In this document: piece by piece, positions 37,751 through 44,776 of the stretch
Layout: each line of letters opens with the position of its first letter
Position numbering within the stretch: position 1 is the first letter of the stretch
DNA from: Parablautia intestinalis
GTDB lineage: Bacteria; Bacillota; Clostridia; Lachnospirales; Lachnospiraceae
Length of the DNA: 64,000 nt
Assembly: GCA_003612395.1 (NCBI GenBank)
Contig: RAYQ01000001.1
Span: 186,001 to 250,000 of the forward strand
Reading direction: 5' to 3'
The notes under the pieces: model-generated
Told to the model about the DNA's origin: nothing
Databases searched by the model: none
Seen by the model: the letters and a program-made list of their open reading frames with translations, nothing else
Program-made: the position numbers and the translations under genes

Positions 37751-37780
37751 ATTATACTTCAAGACTGTTCGGATTTCCAA
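37751..37780 (-). promoter_or_regulatory. possible promoter for the SRAP gene
   Basis: On the minus strand TTGGAA and TATAAT are separated by 18 bases, about 110 bases before the SRAP start. A palindrome CGTTTCGAAACG lies at 37684-37695 between them and the gene. Confidence 0.5.
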
Positions 37781-37796
37781 CTGCTTTTTTCCTGAT

Positions 37797-38738
37797 TCAT
37801 TTCTCCGGAGTAATGTTTTGGCTGTTCAAAAGCCGGTACAAAATTTCTCCAATGTCTCCATTGATACAAATAGATTTCTTTTTTATTTCATCCGGTGCAT
37901 ATGCCTCTCCATAGTTCAGGCAGGCATAAACGGCGTCTTTCCATTCATGCGTCATACGCCAAAAGCTGTATTTTACGATTGATGGCGTATTAAATCCGAC
38001 TGCTGCCTCTAAAAACAGCACTTTCACATTCTGATGTCTGCGTAAGAATTCTGCATACCGCTCCGAAGCCTTATGCCATCCTTCATCCTCCACGAAGGTA
38101 TGGTCTGCCCGGAGGTTCATGCTCATGGGCTCCCCACACTTCGGGCAATGCGGAACAAGATCTGACGGAACCGTCATTTTAGGCGATGCGCCTTCCGGCA
38201 GAATCAATGTACCATCCGTATCAATAACACAGCCCTGCGCTTCAACCATTTCCCGAATTACAGCCTCATTGTTGTAAGTTTTTTGGTGACATGGCCTGCT
38301 GCACTGGAACAGTCCATAATCCCCCTGTGTATAGAAAAGCCGGTGTTTATCAAATCCGGCCTTTTGGAAGCAATGATCCACATTCGTTGTCAGTACGAAA
38401 TAATCTTTGTCTTTCACCAGATCGTACAGTTTCTGGTAGACCGGCTTCGGGGCATCCATGTACCGGTTGATATAAATATACCGGCTCCAGTAAGCCCAAT
38501 ATTCTTCCAGCGTATCATATGGGTGGAATCCGCCGGAATACATATCCCTGAAATGATACTTTTCCGCAAAGTCATGGAAGTATCTTTCAAAACGTTTTCC
38601 TGTATAAACAAAACCAGCAGAAGCAGACAGACCTGCTCCAGCGCCAATCACCACAGCATCCGTTTTGTCCAGGGCTCCACGCAGCCTGTCAATGCCATTT
38701 GCCGTGTCCTGTGCTTTGGGTGATCTCCAACCGAACAT
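37797..38738 (-). CDS. SirTM-like class M sirtuin (probable protein ADP-ribosyltransferase)
   Basis: A 313-residue Sir2-fold protein. The ATG at 38738 follows AAAGGCGG. The NAD site reads 'VVIGAGAGLSASAGFVYTG', not the usual GIPxFR type. 'FHDFAEKYHFRDMYSGGFHP' and 'YWAYWSRYIYINRY' follow, then 'LTTNVDHCFQKAGF' and 'FYTQGDYGLFQCSRPC'. These match my memory of class M sirtuins (SirTM) of Staphylococcus and Streptococcus, which add ADP-ribose to a lipoylated GcvH-like protein. The Gln in 'TQGDYG' takes the place of the deacetylase His. Zinc Cys pairs are 'CSRPC' and 'CPKC'. No GcvH-L, lipoate ligase or macrodomain gene is adjacent. It follows the nitroreductase after 78 bases. Confidence 0.82.
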   Translation of the reverse strand: MFGWRSPKAQDTANGIDRLRGALDKTDAVVIGAGAGLSASAGFVYTGKRFERYFHDFAEKYHFRDMYSGGFHPYDTLEEYWAYWSRYIYINRYMDAPKPVYQKLYDLVKDKDYFVLTTNVDHCFQKAGFDKHRLFYTQGDYGLFQCSRPCHQKTYNNEAVIREMVEAQGCVIDTDGTLILPEGASPKMTVPSDLVPHCPKCGEPMSMNLRADHTFVEDEGWHKASERYAEFLRRHQNVKVLFLEAAVGFNTPSIVKYSFWRMTHEWKDAVYACLNYGEAYAPDEIKKKSICINGDIGEILYRLLNSQNITPEK

Positions 38739-38816
38739 TACACACACCGCCTTTCCTTATCCTCAATTCTTCCGCTCTGCGGATCCACTCTTCCATGCTT
38801 CCAACAGCCCTTAAAT

Positions 38817-39380
38817 TCAGACATAAATCACATCGTGGTAATGGCGTTTTGGATGCTTTGGATATTCCCCGTCACAATACCCCATCGTGATAAATACCTG
38901 CGGGACAAATTCTTCCGGGATGCCCATTTCTTTTTGAAGCTCCCGGCCTTTCCCGGTCGCCAGGGAGTTCAGAACTTCCCCAACGATACAAGTCGATACA
39001 TTCTGTTCAAAGGCAGCAAGGGAAATATTCTGCGCCATAATATAAGCATCAGCCGAAGAAAAGTAAAAGTTTTTCGGCCCAAACAGCGCTGCCACTGCCT
39101 GCGCATTGTGAAATGCACTTGCCGATACAGCTATGTCTTCCTCGGATGGCAACGTTGTAATCCCTTTGTTAAAATTCCCAATTATTTGCATATGGGCCTT
39201 TCCAATGTAGTCCATCACTGCACGGTCCGTTATCACAACAATCCTGGTAGAATTACGGTTTCCCGCATTTGGGCAGTAATCCACCACTTCCAGTATTTTT
39301 TCAATCATTTCTTTCGCTACAGGCATATCCGTAAATCGTCTGACAGATCGTCTGCCCCTGATAGCATCTGACAATTCCAT
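38817..39380 (-). CDS. nitroreductase family protein
   Basis: A 187-residue FMN enzyme. 'IRGRRSVRRFTDMPVAKEMI' is the N-terminal FMN-phosphate contact, 'VVDYCPNAGNRNSTRIVVIT' continues it, and 'IMAQNISLAAFEQNVSTCIV' and 'ITMGYCDGEYPKHPKRH' complete the fold. Such proteins reduce nitro compounds or quinones with NAD(P)H, and several bacterial ones are under HxlR-type redox regulators. GAAAGGAT precedes the ATG. It lies in the ACGX gene set between the split-barrel gene and the sirtuin. Confidence 0.92.
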   Translation of the reverse strand: MELSDAIRGRRSVRRFTDMPVAKEMIEKILEVVDYCPNAGNRNSTRIVVITDRAVMDYIGKAHMQIIGNFNKGITTLPSEEDIAVSASAFHNAQAVAALFGPKNFYFSSADAYIMAQNISLAAFEQNVSTCIVGEVLNSLATGKGRELQKEMGIPEEFVPQVFITMGYCDGEYPKHPKRHYHDVIYV

Positions 39381-39468
39381 CGTAAACCATCCTTTCTTTA
39401 TTCAATCGGCACGCCGGTTTGGAAAGTGTGCCGTTGTTTGATATTCAGTCTGTCAAGGCCCTGAACTG

Positions 39469-39813
39469 TCAAGCCTGTCTATGGCTTTCACCCGGATATA
39501 CATTTTCCAGATACGGCTGTTCCCGGTACAGAATGTCCCGCCATTTAATCTGTTCATCCTCCGGCACTTCCAAAGCCGTTCCTGACACACGAATGGTTTC
39601 TTTGTATCTGGTATAACCGGATATCTGCACCCTGCCGTCCCCATAGAGCTGTCTGGCAAAAGCTTTTCCTCTTGCCGTTAAAAAGTATATATCCGTTCCC
39701 TCATAGTGAATCGCGCTGATATTTCTAACCTGTGGAGCGCCGTCTTCATCAACAGTGGCAAAATTCAGCACGCCCACACAGCCCAGTTTTTTTATACAGG
39801 TTTTAACATCCAT
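39469..39813 (-). CDS. pyridoxamine 5'-phosphate oxidase-family FMN-binding protein, short
   Basis: The ATG at 39813 (MDVKTCIKKLGCVGVLNF) comes one base after the maturase stop, so translation is coupled. The 114-residue product has the split-barrel core 'ATVDEDGAPQVRNISAIHYE' and 'YFLTARGKAFARQLYGDGRV'. It ends 'YLENVYPGESHRQA'. Relatives that I recall continue for another 20-60 residues, sometimes with a ferredoxin tail, so the end may be lost; 24 open codons in another frame follow it. FMN or F420 binding is expected; the reaction is unknown. Confidence 0.75.
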   Translation of the reverse strand: MDVKTCIKKLGCVGVLNFATVDEDGAPQVRNISAIHYEGTDIYFLTARGKAFARQLYGDGRVQISGYTRYKETIRVSGTALEVPEDEQIKWRDILYREQPYLENVYPGESHRQA

Positions 39814-39814
39814 C

Positions 39815-40891
39815 TTATGCTTCTCTTTCTCCCGGTTTTTTCGGTTCAATAAGACCGCTTTCTTCTGTTGCCCAGCACTGGGGATCATCCCCATAAAAAT
39901 CTCCGCAGGTACCCTTTGCCACAGCAGGACAGCCTCTGCACCATGAAAGCAGCCTGCACCTTGAGCATTTGCTGAATTTCTCATAACTGCGATATTGTTC
40001 CATACTCGTAATCCATACATCTGCGATGCGGTCTTCAAAGACATTTCCGACTCTACTGTCCGCCACCCGCCGGCAGGCATAGATTTCTCCGGAGGGAAGA
40101 ATTGTCAGATGGCAGTTTCCACAGTTGCATCCGCCATAAATCATTCCTTCTTTTGTATTCTCCGGAATTTTAAATTCCCCGTTTTCATACTCGTAAAGTG
40201 TCCACAGATGGTCCTTTTTGTTAAAGTATGTCTGACAGCCCTCTGCCTCATATTCCTTAAATTTCTTATCACATATGGCAAGCAGTTCTCTGTATTCCTG
40301 TGCTGTCATACCGGTATCTAAATCACCTCCGCTTGGCACATATCTGGAAAAGGCAAAAACATTCACCCCTGCCCGGACCACCGCATCAATAATTTCCGCA
40401 ACCTCCATACGGTTTGCCTTAGAGACCGTGGTCATAATAACGCTGCGTATTCCCGCCTGGTTAATATATTTGATTTTCTCAAGCGTACAGTCATACGATC
40501 CGGGCTTTCTGAACCAGTCATGCGTCTGGCGAAGTCCGTCTAAAGAAAGCTGGTACTTCTCACAGCCATACCATTTCAATTCCCTGCACACCTGTTCATT
40601 TAAATGAAACGGATTCCCAAGGATTGTAAATCTAACGCCATATCCATGCATGAGTTTCAAAAGCTTCCAGAAGTCCGGATGCAGGATCGGATCGCCGCCT
40701 GTAATATAAAAATACGGGATTCGTCCATACACCTTACAAAAATCCATACAATTATAAAATGTATCTTCCATCTGCTTCCATGTCATGGATAGCAGATGCT
40801 CATGTTTTCCCCCTGAGTAGATGTAGCAATGCTTGCACCGCTGATCACATTCATCTGTAATATGCCATTGAAATGAAAAATATGGCTTCAT
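39815..40891 (-). CDS. radical SAM/SPASM peptide maturase (ACGX-type system)
   Basis: A 358-residue radical SAM enzyme. The [4Fe-4S]-SAM motif CxxxCxxC is at Cys15, Cys19 and Cys22 ('ECDQRCKHCYIYSG'), followed by 'FYITGGDPILHPDF'. The C-terminal SPASM domain is Cys-rich: 'GGCNCGNCHLTILPSGEIYA', 'KCSRCRLLSWCRGCP' and a final Cys pair, enough for two more clusters. The neighbour at 41147-41398 is a peptide of ACG-x repeats, and NCBI has, as I recall, a radical SAM/SPASM family named for an ACGX system. It probably installs thioether or similar links on those Cys. It lies 255 bases after the peptide gene. Confidence 0.9.
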   Translation of the reverse strand: MKPYFSFQWHITDECDQRCKHCYIYSGGKHEHLLSMTWKQMEDTFYNCMDFCKVYGRIPYFYITGGDPILHPDFWKLLKLMHGYGVRFTILGNPFHLNEQVCRELKWYGCEKYQLSLDGLRQTHDWFRKPGSYDCTLEKIKYINQAGIRSVIMTTVSKANRMEVAEIIDAVVRAGVNVFAFSRYVPSGGDLDTGMTAQEYRELLAICDKKFKEYEAEGCQTYFNKKDHLWTLYEYENGEFKIPENTKEGMIYGGCNCGNCHLTILPSGEIYACRRVADSRVGNVFEDRIADVWITSMEQYRSYEKFSKCSRCRLLSWCRGCPAVAKGTCGDFYGDDPQCWATEESGLIEPKKPGEREA

Positions 40892-41008
40892 GTCCTTTGT
40901 TCCTCCAATTTCTATGTGTTATACTCTGCTCGTGGCAGGTTTGATATTCCTTTTACCCTGTTGCAGGATTTGCAGCTTAATCAGCTGTGCAGCTGTTGTA
41001 TTCAGGCT

Positions 41009-41041
41009 GAGTCCTCCGAAGCTCAGACAGACGGAGGACTC
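41009..41041 (-). terminator. hairpin between the ACGX peptide and its maturase
   Basis: GAGTCCTCCG (41009-41018) and CGGAGGACTC (41032-41041) form a perfect 10-bp stem with a 13-base loop. On the minus strand no T-run follows (AGCCTGAATA), so it is more likely an mRNA end-protecting or partial-termination structure, which would raise peptide over maturase levels. Confidence 0.5.
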
Positions 41042-41146
41042 TTTGTCCTGCCAGGCCAATAACTCCGCCGCAGGCAGCGGGGCATGGAATCCGGTACCCT
41101 CCGCTCATTGCCCGCAGGAATAAGAAAGCTATGTAAAATAAGCTTC

Positions 41147-41398
41147 TTATTTATCTCCTGCTCCACAGGCAGTTCCGCAGGCCGCAGGCTTATCTTCCGG
41201 TTTATCTCCCGCTCCGCAGGCAGTTCCGCAGGCCGCAGGCTTACCTTCCGGTTTATCTCCCGCTCCGCAGGCAGTTCCGCAGGCCGCAGGCTTATCTTCC
41301 GGCTTGTCTCCCGCTCCGCAGGCCGCAGGTTTGTCAAATGCCCCGCAAGCGCTTCCTGCTGTATTCCCGTTCCAATCAGCTATGTTTGATAATGCCAT
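41147..41398 (-). CDS. ACGX-repeat RiPP precursor peptide
   Basis: An 83-residue peptide with a perfect AAAGGAGG before the ATG. A short leader-like start ('MALSNIADWNGNTAGSACGA') is followed by eight ACG-x motifs. Most lie in three tandem 17-residue units of the form CGAGDKPE(D/G)KPAACGTA, and the last ends 'CGAGDK' at the stop. All eight Cys are in Ala-Cys-Gly-(Ala/Thr); the spacers are Asp, Lys, Pro and Glu. There is no Sec signal or double-Gly cleavage site, and no peptidase or transporter gene adjacent. The radical SAM maturase downstream is the obvious modifying enzyme. Opposite-strand frames here are artefacts of the 51-bp period. Confidence 0.9.
   Translation of the reverse strand: MALSNIADWNGNTAGSACGAFDKPAACGAGDKPEDKPAACGTACGAGDKPEGKPAACGTACGAGDKPEDKPAACGTACGAGDK
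41151..41303. repeat. three 51-bp tandem repeats in the precursor gene
   Basis: Units start at 41151, 41202 and 41253 with TTATCTCC(C/T)GCTCC, and a partial fourth starts at 41304. The period of 51 bases equals 17 codons, so gain or loss of units keeps the frame. Copies differ at only a few positions. Confidence 0.9.
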
Positions 41399-41459
41399 AC
41401 TTCTGTACCTCCTTTATTAAAACTGGTTTCAGCCGGCACAATTGCCTTCTGTGATTTTC

Positions 41460-41487
41460 ATTATACTGACTGGCACACATTCCACAA
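41460..41487 (-). promoter_or_regulatory. promoter of the ACGX gene set
   Basis: On the minus strand TTGTGG (41487-41482) and a perfect TATAAT (41465-41460) are separated by 16 bases, about 60 bases before the precursor ATG. The weak -35 sits just below the GTAAC/GTTAC dyad at 41502-41526. Confidence 0.75.
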
Positions 41488-41501
41488 GTACGCACTTTTT
41501 T

Positions 41502-41526
41502 GTAACCTAAGTTACTTTTGGGTAAC
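41502..41526. promoter_or_regulatory. candidate HxlR operator, upstream of the ACGX promoter
   Basis: GTAAC (41502-41506) and GTTAC (41511-41515) form a dyad around four bases, and a further GTAAC lies at 41522-41526. They fall 15-40 bases upstream of the -35 of the minus-strand promoter. HxlR-family regulators bind short dyads of this kind. Confidence 0.55.
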
Positions 41527-41609
41527 AATTGGACAAATCTGCGCCGCCACCCTTGCGGATGGTACGGGCTGACTGTTACAGCGTGTTTGAAAATATATTA
41601 TGCACCATA

Positions 41610-41638
41610 TTGACAGGCAGGGTATATAACATTACAAT
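41610..41638 (+). promoter_or_regulatory. promoter of the HxlR gene
   Basis: TTGACA and TACAAT are separated by 17 bases. The start of transcription would fall at about 41645, inside the inverted repeat at 41643-41670. Confidence 0.85.
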
Positions 41639-41642
41639 TGAA

Positions 41643-41670
41643 GCGTTACATCTAATTTTAACTGTAACGC
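41643..41670. promoter_or_regulatory. candidate HxlR autoregulatory operator
   Basis: GCGTTAC (41643-41649) and GTAACGC (41664-41670) form a perfect 7-bp inverted repeat over the predicted transcription start of the HxlR gene. It shares the GTTAC/GTAAC core with the dyad at 41502-41526. Confidence 0.6.
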
Positions 41671-41696
41671 TTATTTTAGTTGGAGGATTTATACAT

Positions 41697-42023
41697 ATGA
41701 GAAAAAAAGATGATTTACCGGAGTGCGATGTAGCTACCACCGTCAGTATAATTGGAAACAAGTGGAAGCTTCTCATTATACGCAATCTTATATCCCGTCC
41801 ATGGCGGTTCAATGAACTTCAACGGGATCTGAAAGGTATCAGCCAGAAAGTTTTGACCGACAGTCTGCGCTCAATGGAAGCAGATGGAATTATCACAAGA
41901 ACTGTCTATCCGGAGGTTCCCCCCAGAGTTGAGTATGCTCTGAATGAACTCGGAGAATCTCTGTGTCCTGTTATTGATGAAATGAAAAAATGGGGGCTCA
42001 TGTACAAAAAACTTGCCGGGTAG
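41697..42023 (+). CDS. HxlR-family transcriptional regulator with N-terminal Cys
   Basis: The ATG at 41697 follows GGAGG; the frame extends 56 codons upstream through the promoter and is not real there. The 109-residue winged-helix protein reads 'VATTVSIIGNKWKLLIIRNL', 'RFNELQRDLKGISQKVLTDS' and 'YPEVPPRVEYALNELGESL', all typical of HxlR/YodB/HypR. Cys10 ('DDLPECDV') stands where thiol-sensing members keep their redox Cys. It is divergent from the ACGX gene set and probably controls it. Confidence 0.93.
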   Translation: MRKKDDLPECDVATTVSIIGNKWKLLIIRNLISRPWRFNELQRDLKGISQKVLTDSLRSMEADGIITRTVYPEVPPRVEYALNELGESLCPVIDEMKKWGLMYKKLAG

Positions 42024-42138
42024 CGTAAGCTGTCGTTGGCATGCTGTGTGATTATTCTAAAGCTTAAGATTCGACAAGCAGATTAAGGCATACTATATGT
42101 TGTGGCGGATCTCAAGCCTTAGAGTAATCACCTTTAAT

Positions 42139-43815
42139 TTATCTCGAAACATCCGCGCTGATTTGTGCTCCAAGCCCGGACGATACATCTACGCGCAGCC
42201 GTTCTTCCTCGTTTTCAATCGATTTCCCTTCGCTGTCATACGGGTTAAAAACATACTCTTCGGAAACTGTTTCCAACTCGCCGCTTACTGCATTTCTTTC
42301 CATAACATGTTCGTACCACGCGTCAAAGATTACGCCGTCCGTTTTTACGGAAGCAGCGTCATAATACTGCCTAATCTGTTCATCGGATATCACAAGTCCT
42401 TCTTCCTCATAATAATGGATTTTCACAATTTCACCGTCAATATACCGGTAGGTTGAATAGTAATGATGTGCCGCTCCGTCGCGCTCCATGCCGTAAATGA
42501 GCTGCTCTTCCTGATCAAAGACAGCAAGTGAGATTTGATTTAAACGGGTATCATTCTCAAACTTCTGTTCTTTTGCATTCCATACAAGGTAAATCCATTC
42601 CGTCCGATAATTTCCGTTTAACGTATCAAACAGGCGTATGTCCCGGTACCCATCGAAGTTTACATCCTCCAATTCAAATCCAAGTGTGTCCTGTGAGGAA
42701 ACATCAATGCATGTCTGACCTTCCATCGTAAGCTCCGGGATTGAAATGGTCTGCAGCTGTGTTTCTCCCTGATAAACATCGATGGTTTGCACCGCATAGC
42801 TCTCCCGCCGCAAATCATAATATGCAGTTAATTGAAACGTCAACTCCGACATGTCTTCCCTAAGCTTTCCCGTCTGCATTACCGTAATCAAATCGTTCTG
42901 TCTTTCCTCGTAAAACCGGTTAAAGTCACTATCCGAAATCCGGTTTCCTTCCAGCTCGATATATGTCAGAGCGTGCAGCCCGTACAGCGGCGTTATATTG
43001 CTGATCAGGTTATTTCCAAGATTTAAACGCATAAGCTTTGGCTTGTTTTCCAGCGGACTGATATCGACAATGTTGTTATTATCTAAACTAACTTCCGTCA
43101 GGTTTTGCATATTTTTTAACGGACTGATGTCTGAAATCCGGTTCTTTCCCAAATTAAGCTCCTCAAGCTGTGTAAGGCTGCATAACACAGATATGTCCGA
43201 AATGCCGCAGTTTCGTGCGTACAGTGCTTTGAGGTTTGTCAGGTTTGCAGCAAATGTTATGTCAACTTCCGTTTCAGAAGTGTTCCCGATTTCAAGACCC
43301 TCTAAGTGAACCAGTTCGCTGACAGGCGCGTAATCTTCAATATCGTTTCCCACACAATGGAAATCTACAAGCCCCGTCAGCCTGATTACCGGTGTAATGT
43401 CCGTTATGCAGTTGTCACTTACCCAAAGTGTTTTTAGTGCTGTAAGCGCCTCCACGCCTTCCAGACTTTGCACGTTGCAGTTATATAGATTTACTTTCTC
43501 CAAATTACAAAACCACTGCAAATCTAAAAACGGTTTTTCACACGAAATTTCTTCGTACCCGTCAAATCCAAATTCCGTAATTGCAAGTACGTCTGATTTT
43601 GTGATTGCACCTTCGGGCTTTTCCAGGAGCTCCCGCGTTCTATACTCAATTTCCGGGGAAAGGAACATGATTTCCTCTGATAACGGCTCCCGTTGTGTCG
43701 GTTCGTTTGGATTATTAGGTTCCATACTTGTTTTACCTGTTGTATCTGCTGTATTGCTACAGGCATAAAGCAGCAGGCTGATGAATAATGCACACAGGCA
43801 ATAATATTTTCTCAT
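42139..43815 (-). CDS. leucine-rich-repeat lipoprotein with C-terminal XAC2610-like region
   Basis: The ATG at 43815 (MRKYYCLCALFIS) follows GGGAGG; the frame extends 35 codons upstream without support. The 558-residue protein has a lipobox 'SLLLYAC' with the lipid Cys near 19. About residues 85-310 are 21-23-residue LRRs of internalin type ('LEELNLGKNRISDISPLKNM'). A second domain at about 350-480 has 'FELEDVNFDGYRDIRLFDTL', like XAC2610/VCBS-type sequence with Asp loops. It should sit outside the membrane and bind protein. Its start overlaps the stop of a small upstream frame. Confidence 0.88.
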   Translation of the reverse strand: MRKYYCLCALFISLLLYACSNTADTTGKTSMEPNNPNEPTQREPLSEEIMFLSPEIEYRTRELLEKPEGAITKSDVLAITEFGFDGYEEISCEKPFLDLQWFCNLEKVNLYNCNVQSLEGVEALTALKTLWVSDNCITDITPVIRLTGLVDFHCVGNDIEDYAPVSELVHLEGLEIGNTSETEVDITFAANLTNLKALYARNCGISDISVLCSLTQLEELNLGKNRISDISPLKNMQNLTEVSLDNNNIVDISPLENKPKLMRLNLGNNLISNITPLYGLHALTYIELEGNRISDSDFNRFYEERQNDLITVMQTGKLREDMSELTFQLTAYYDLRRESYAVQTIDVYQGETQLQTISIPELTMEGQTCIDVSSQDTLGFELEDVNFDGYRDIRLFDTLNGNYRTEWIYLVWNAKEQKFENDTRLNQISLAVFDQEEQLIYGMERDGAAHHYYSTYRYIDGEIVKIHYYEEEGLVISDEQIRQYYDAASVKTDGVIFDAWYEHVMERNAVSGELETVSEEYVFNPYDSEGKSIENEEERLRVDVSSGLGAQISADVSR

Positions 43816-43940
43816 TGCTTTCCTCCCTTTACCAGCCTTTTTTTGGAGCGGTTTTTTTCTGCTTTTGAACTGGTTTTGCCGGTGAAATATTTTTTTGCGG
43901 TCGCCACAATAACCGCACATGCCAGAAAAGCCGCCATCAT
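43812..43940 (-). CDS. small membrane-segment ORF, possibly the tail of a truncated gene
   Basis: A 42-codon frame starts ATGATG at 43940 and its TGA overlaps the LRR lipoprotein ATG (ATGA). It encodes one hydrophobic helix ('MMAAFLACAVIVATAKKYF') and a strongly basic tail ('KAEKNRSKKRLVKGGKQ'). There is no good ribosome binding site, and the frame is open upstream, so it may be the C-terminus of a gene cut by the IS3 element at 44004. Function unknown. Confidence 0.45.
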   Translation of the reverse strand: MMAAFLACAVIVATAKKYFTGKTSSKAEKNRSKKRLVKGGKQ

Positions 43941-44024
43941 ACTAAACCCGCCCGGCGGAGCATTCCAATGAACGGCTTCATCATTGGATCTATGTCAATG
44001 CTTTGGACAAAAAAAGTCGAAAGA

Positions 44025-44528
44025 TTATGCTGCTTTTTTAAGTTCCGCATCCTCCTTCTGCTGTGGTGTTATGTAACCAATCGCACTGTGTATTCTTTTT
44101 CGGTTATACCAGCCCTCTATGTATTCAAAAACTGCTCTGCGGGCTTCCTTTGGATCCTGATAAGTATGAAGATATATTTCTTCCTTTTTCAGTACAGAAT
44201 GGAAGGATTCCATGCAGCCATTCTCTACCGCTTTCACTTCCGGTTCCGCTTTCATGGATGTGCCATAGGCATATCCGGTGATTTTACGGCTGCACAAATC
44301 CATGACAGACGCCAGATAAGTCCATCCTTCTTTCTGCACATGGATGCAGGTAATATCTGTGCACCATTTTGGGTTGATGGTTTCTGTTCTAAAATCACGT
44401 TTCAGGATATTCACTTTATCATCCGGGATACTGCTGTGACTGGCATGGCGGCTGTACTTCTTTACTGCCACAGAGCGCAGTCCCTGCCCTGCCATATGCC
44501 TTTGGACCCGCTTGATGCTGCAGGGCAT
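44025..44528 (-). pseudogene. IS3-family transposase OrfB remnant
   Basis: The frame begins inside the HTH/linker part ('SIKRVQRHMAGQGLRSVAVK'), runs through the first catalytic Asp ('KWCTDITCIHVQKEGWTYLA' and 'VMDLCSRKITGYA') and ends with the Glu region ('NGCMESFHSVLKKEEIY', 'YNRKRIHSAIGYITPQQ'). Between 'EVKAVENG' and 'CMESF' about 50 residues are missing, including the HSD second Asp, so it cannot be active. Confidence 0.85.
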
Positions 44529-44716
44529 CCCCTGAGGGTGACCGTTTCCTCCTGTGATACCTTGACAGGGGAAAGCTGCTTTACCCGGCCGCTAATCGTA
44601 CTCCGGTTTACGCCATATTCACGTTCCGGTTATGGATACGAAGTTCCTCCGGCATTATACAAATCCGCGATCTGCTGTTTAAATTCCGGAGTGTAAGATT
44701 TTTGATTTTTCGCCAT
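44529..44716 (-). pseudogene. IS3-family transposase OrfA remnant
   Basis: Starting at the ATG at 44716 the frame reads 'MAKNQKSYTPEFKQQIADLY' and 'NAGGTSYP', then a TAA, and continues 'PEREYGVNRSTISGRVKQL' and 'SPVKVSQEETVTL'. This is the helix-turn-helix protein of IS3 elements with one nonsense codon, and it then fuses into the OrfB remnant after a deletion. Confidence 0.8.
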
Positions 44717-44776
44717 GCCCTTCATCTCCTTTGCTCTTTCATTTGATAGTATAGGTTGTTCAACTTTTTCTGTCCA

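Larger units (their letters stand above)
44004..44776 (-). mobile_element. degenerate, internally deleted IS3-family element
   Basis: The ends are inverted repeats: TGGACAAAAAAAGTCGAA (44004-44021) and TTCAACTTTTTCTGTCCA (44759-44776), matching at 16 of 18 positions. Inside are remnants of both transposase genes on the minus strand. At 773 bases it is well short of the 1.2-1.5 kb of intact IS3 elements. No clear target duplication is visible. It separates the LRR operon from a relaxase tail. Confidence 0.85.

Noticed and set aside
41009-41041. Ordinary terminator between the ACGX peptide and the maturase
   Set aside because: The stem is perfect but lacks a T-run on the minus strand, so full termination is unlikely; it is kept only as a possible partial terminator or stability structure.
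41151-41303. Possible CRISPR array in the 51-bp repeats
   Set aside because: Repeats are directly adjacent without spacers and encode protein; no cas genes are present. No CRISPR array was seen anywhere in the window.
41023-41389. Overlapping open frames on both strands across the ACGX repeats (for example 41084-41389 plus and 41023-41337 minus)
   Set aside because: The 51-bp period is a multiple of three, so all frames stay open through the repeats. Only 41147-41398 minus has a ribosome binding site and a sensible peptide.
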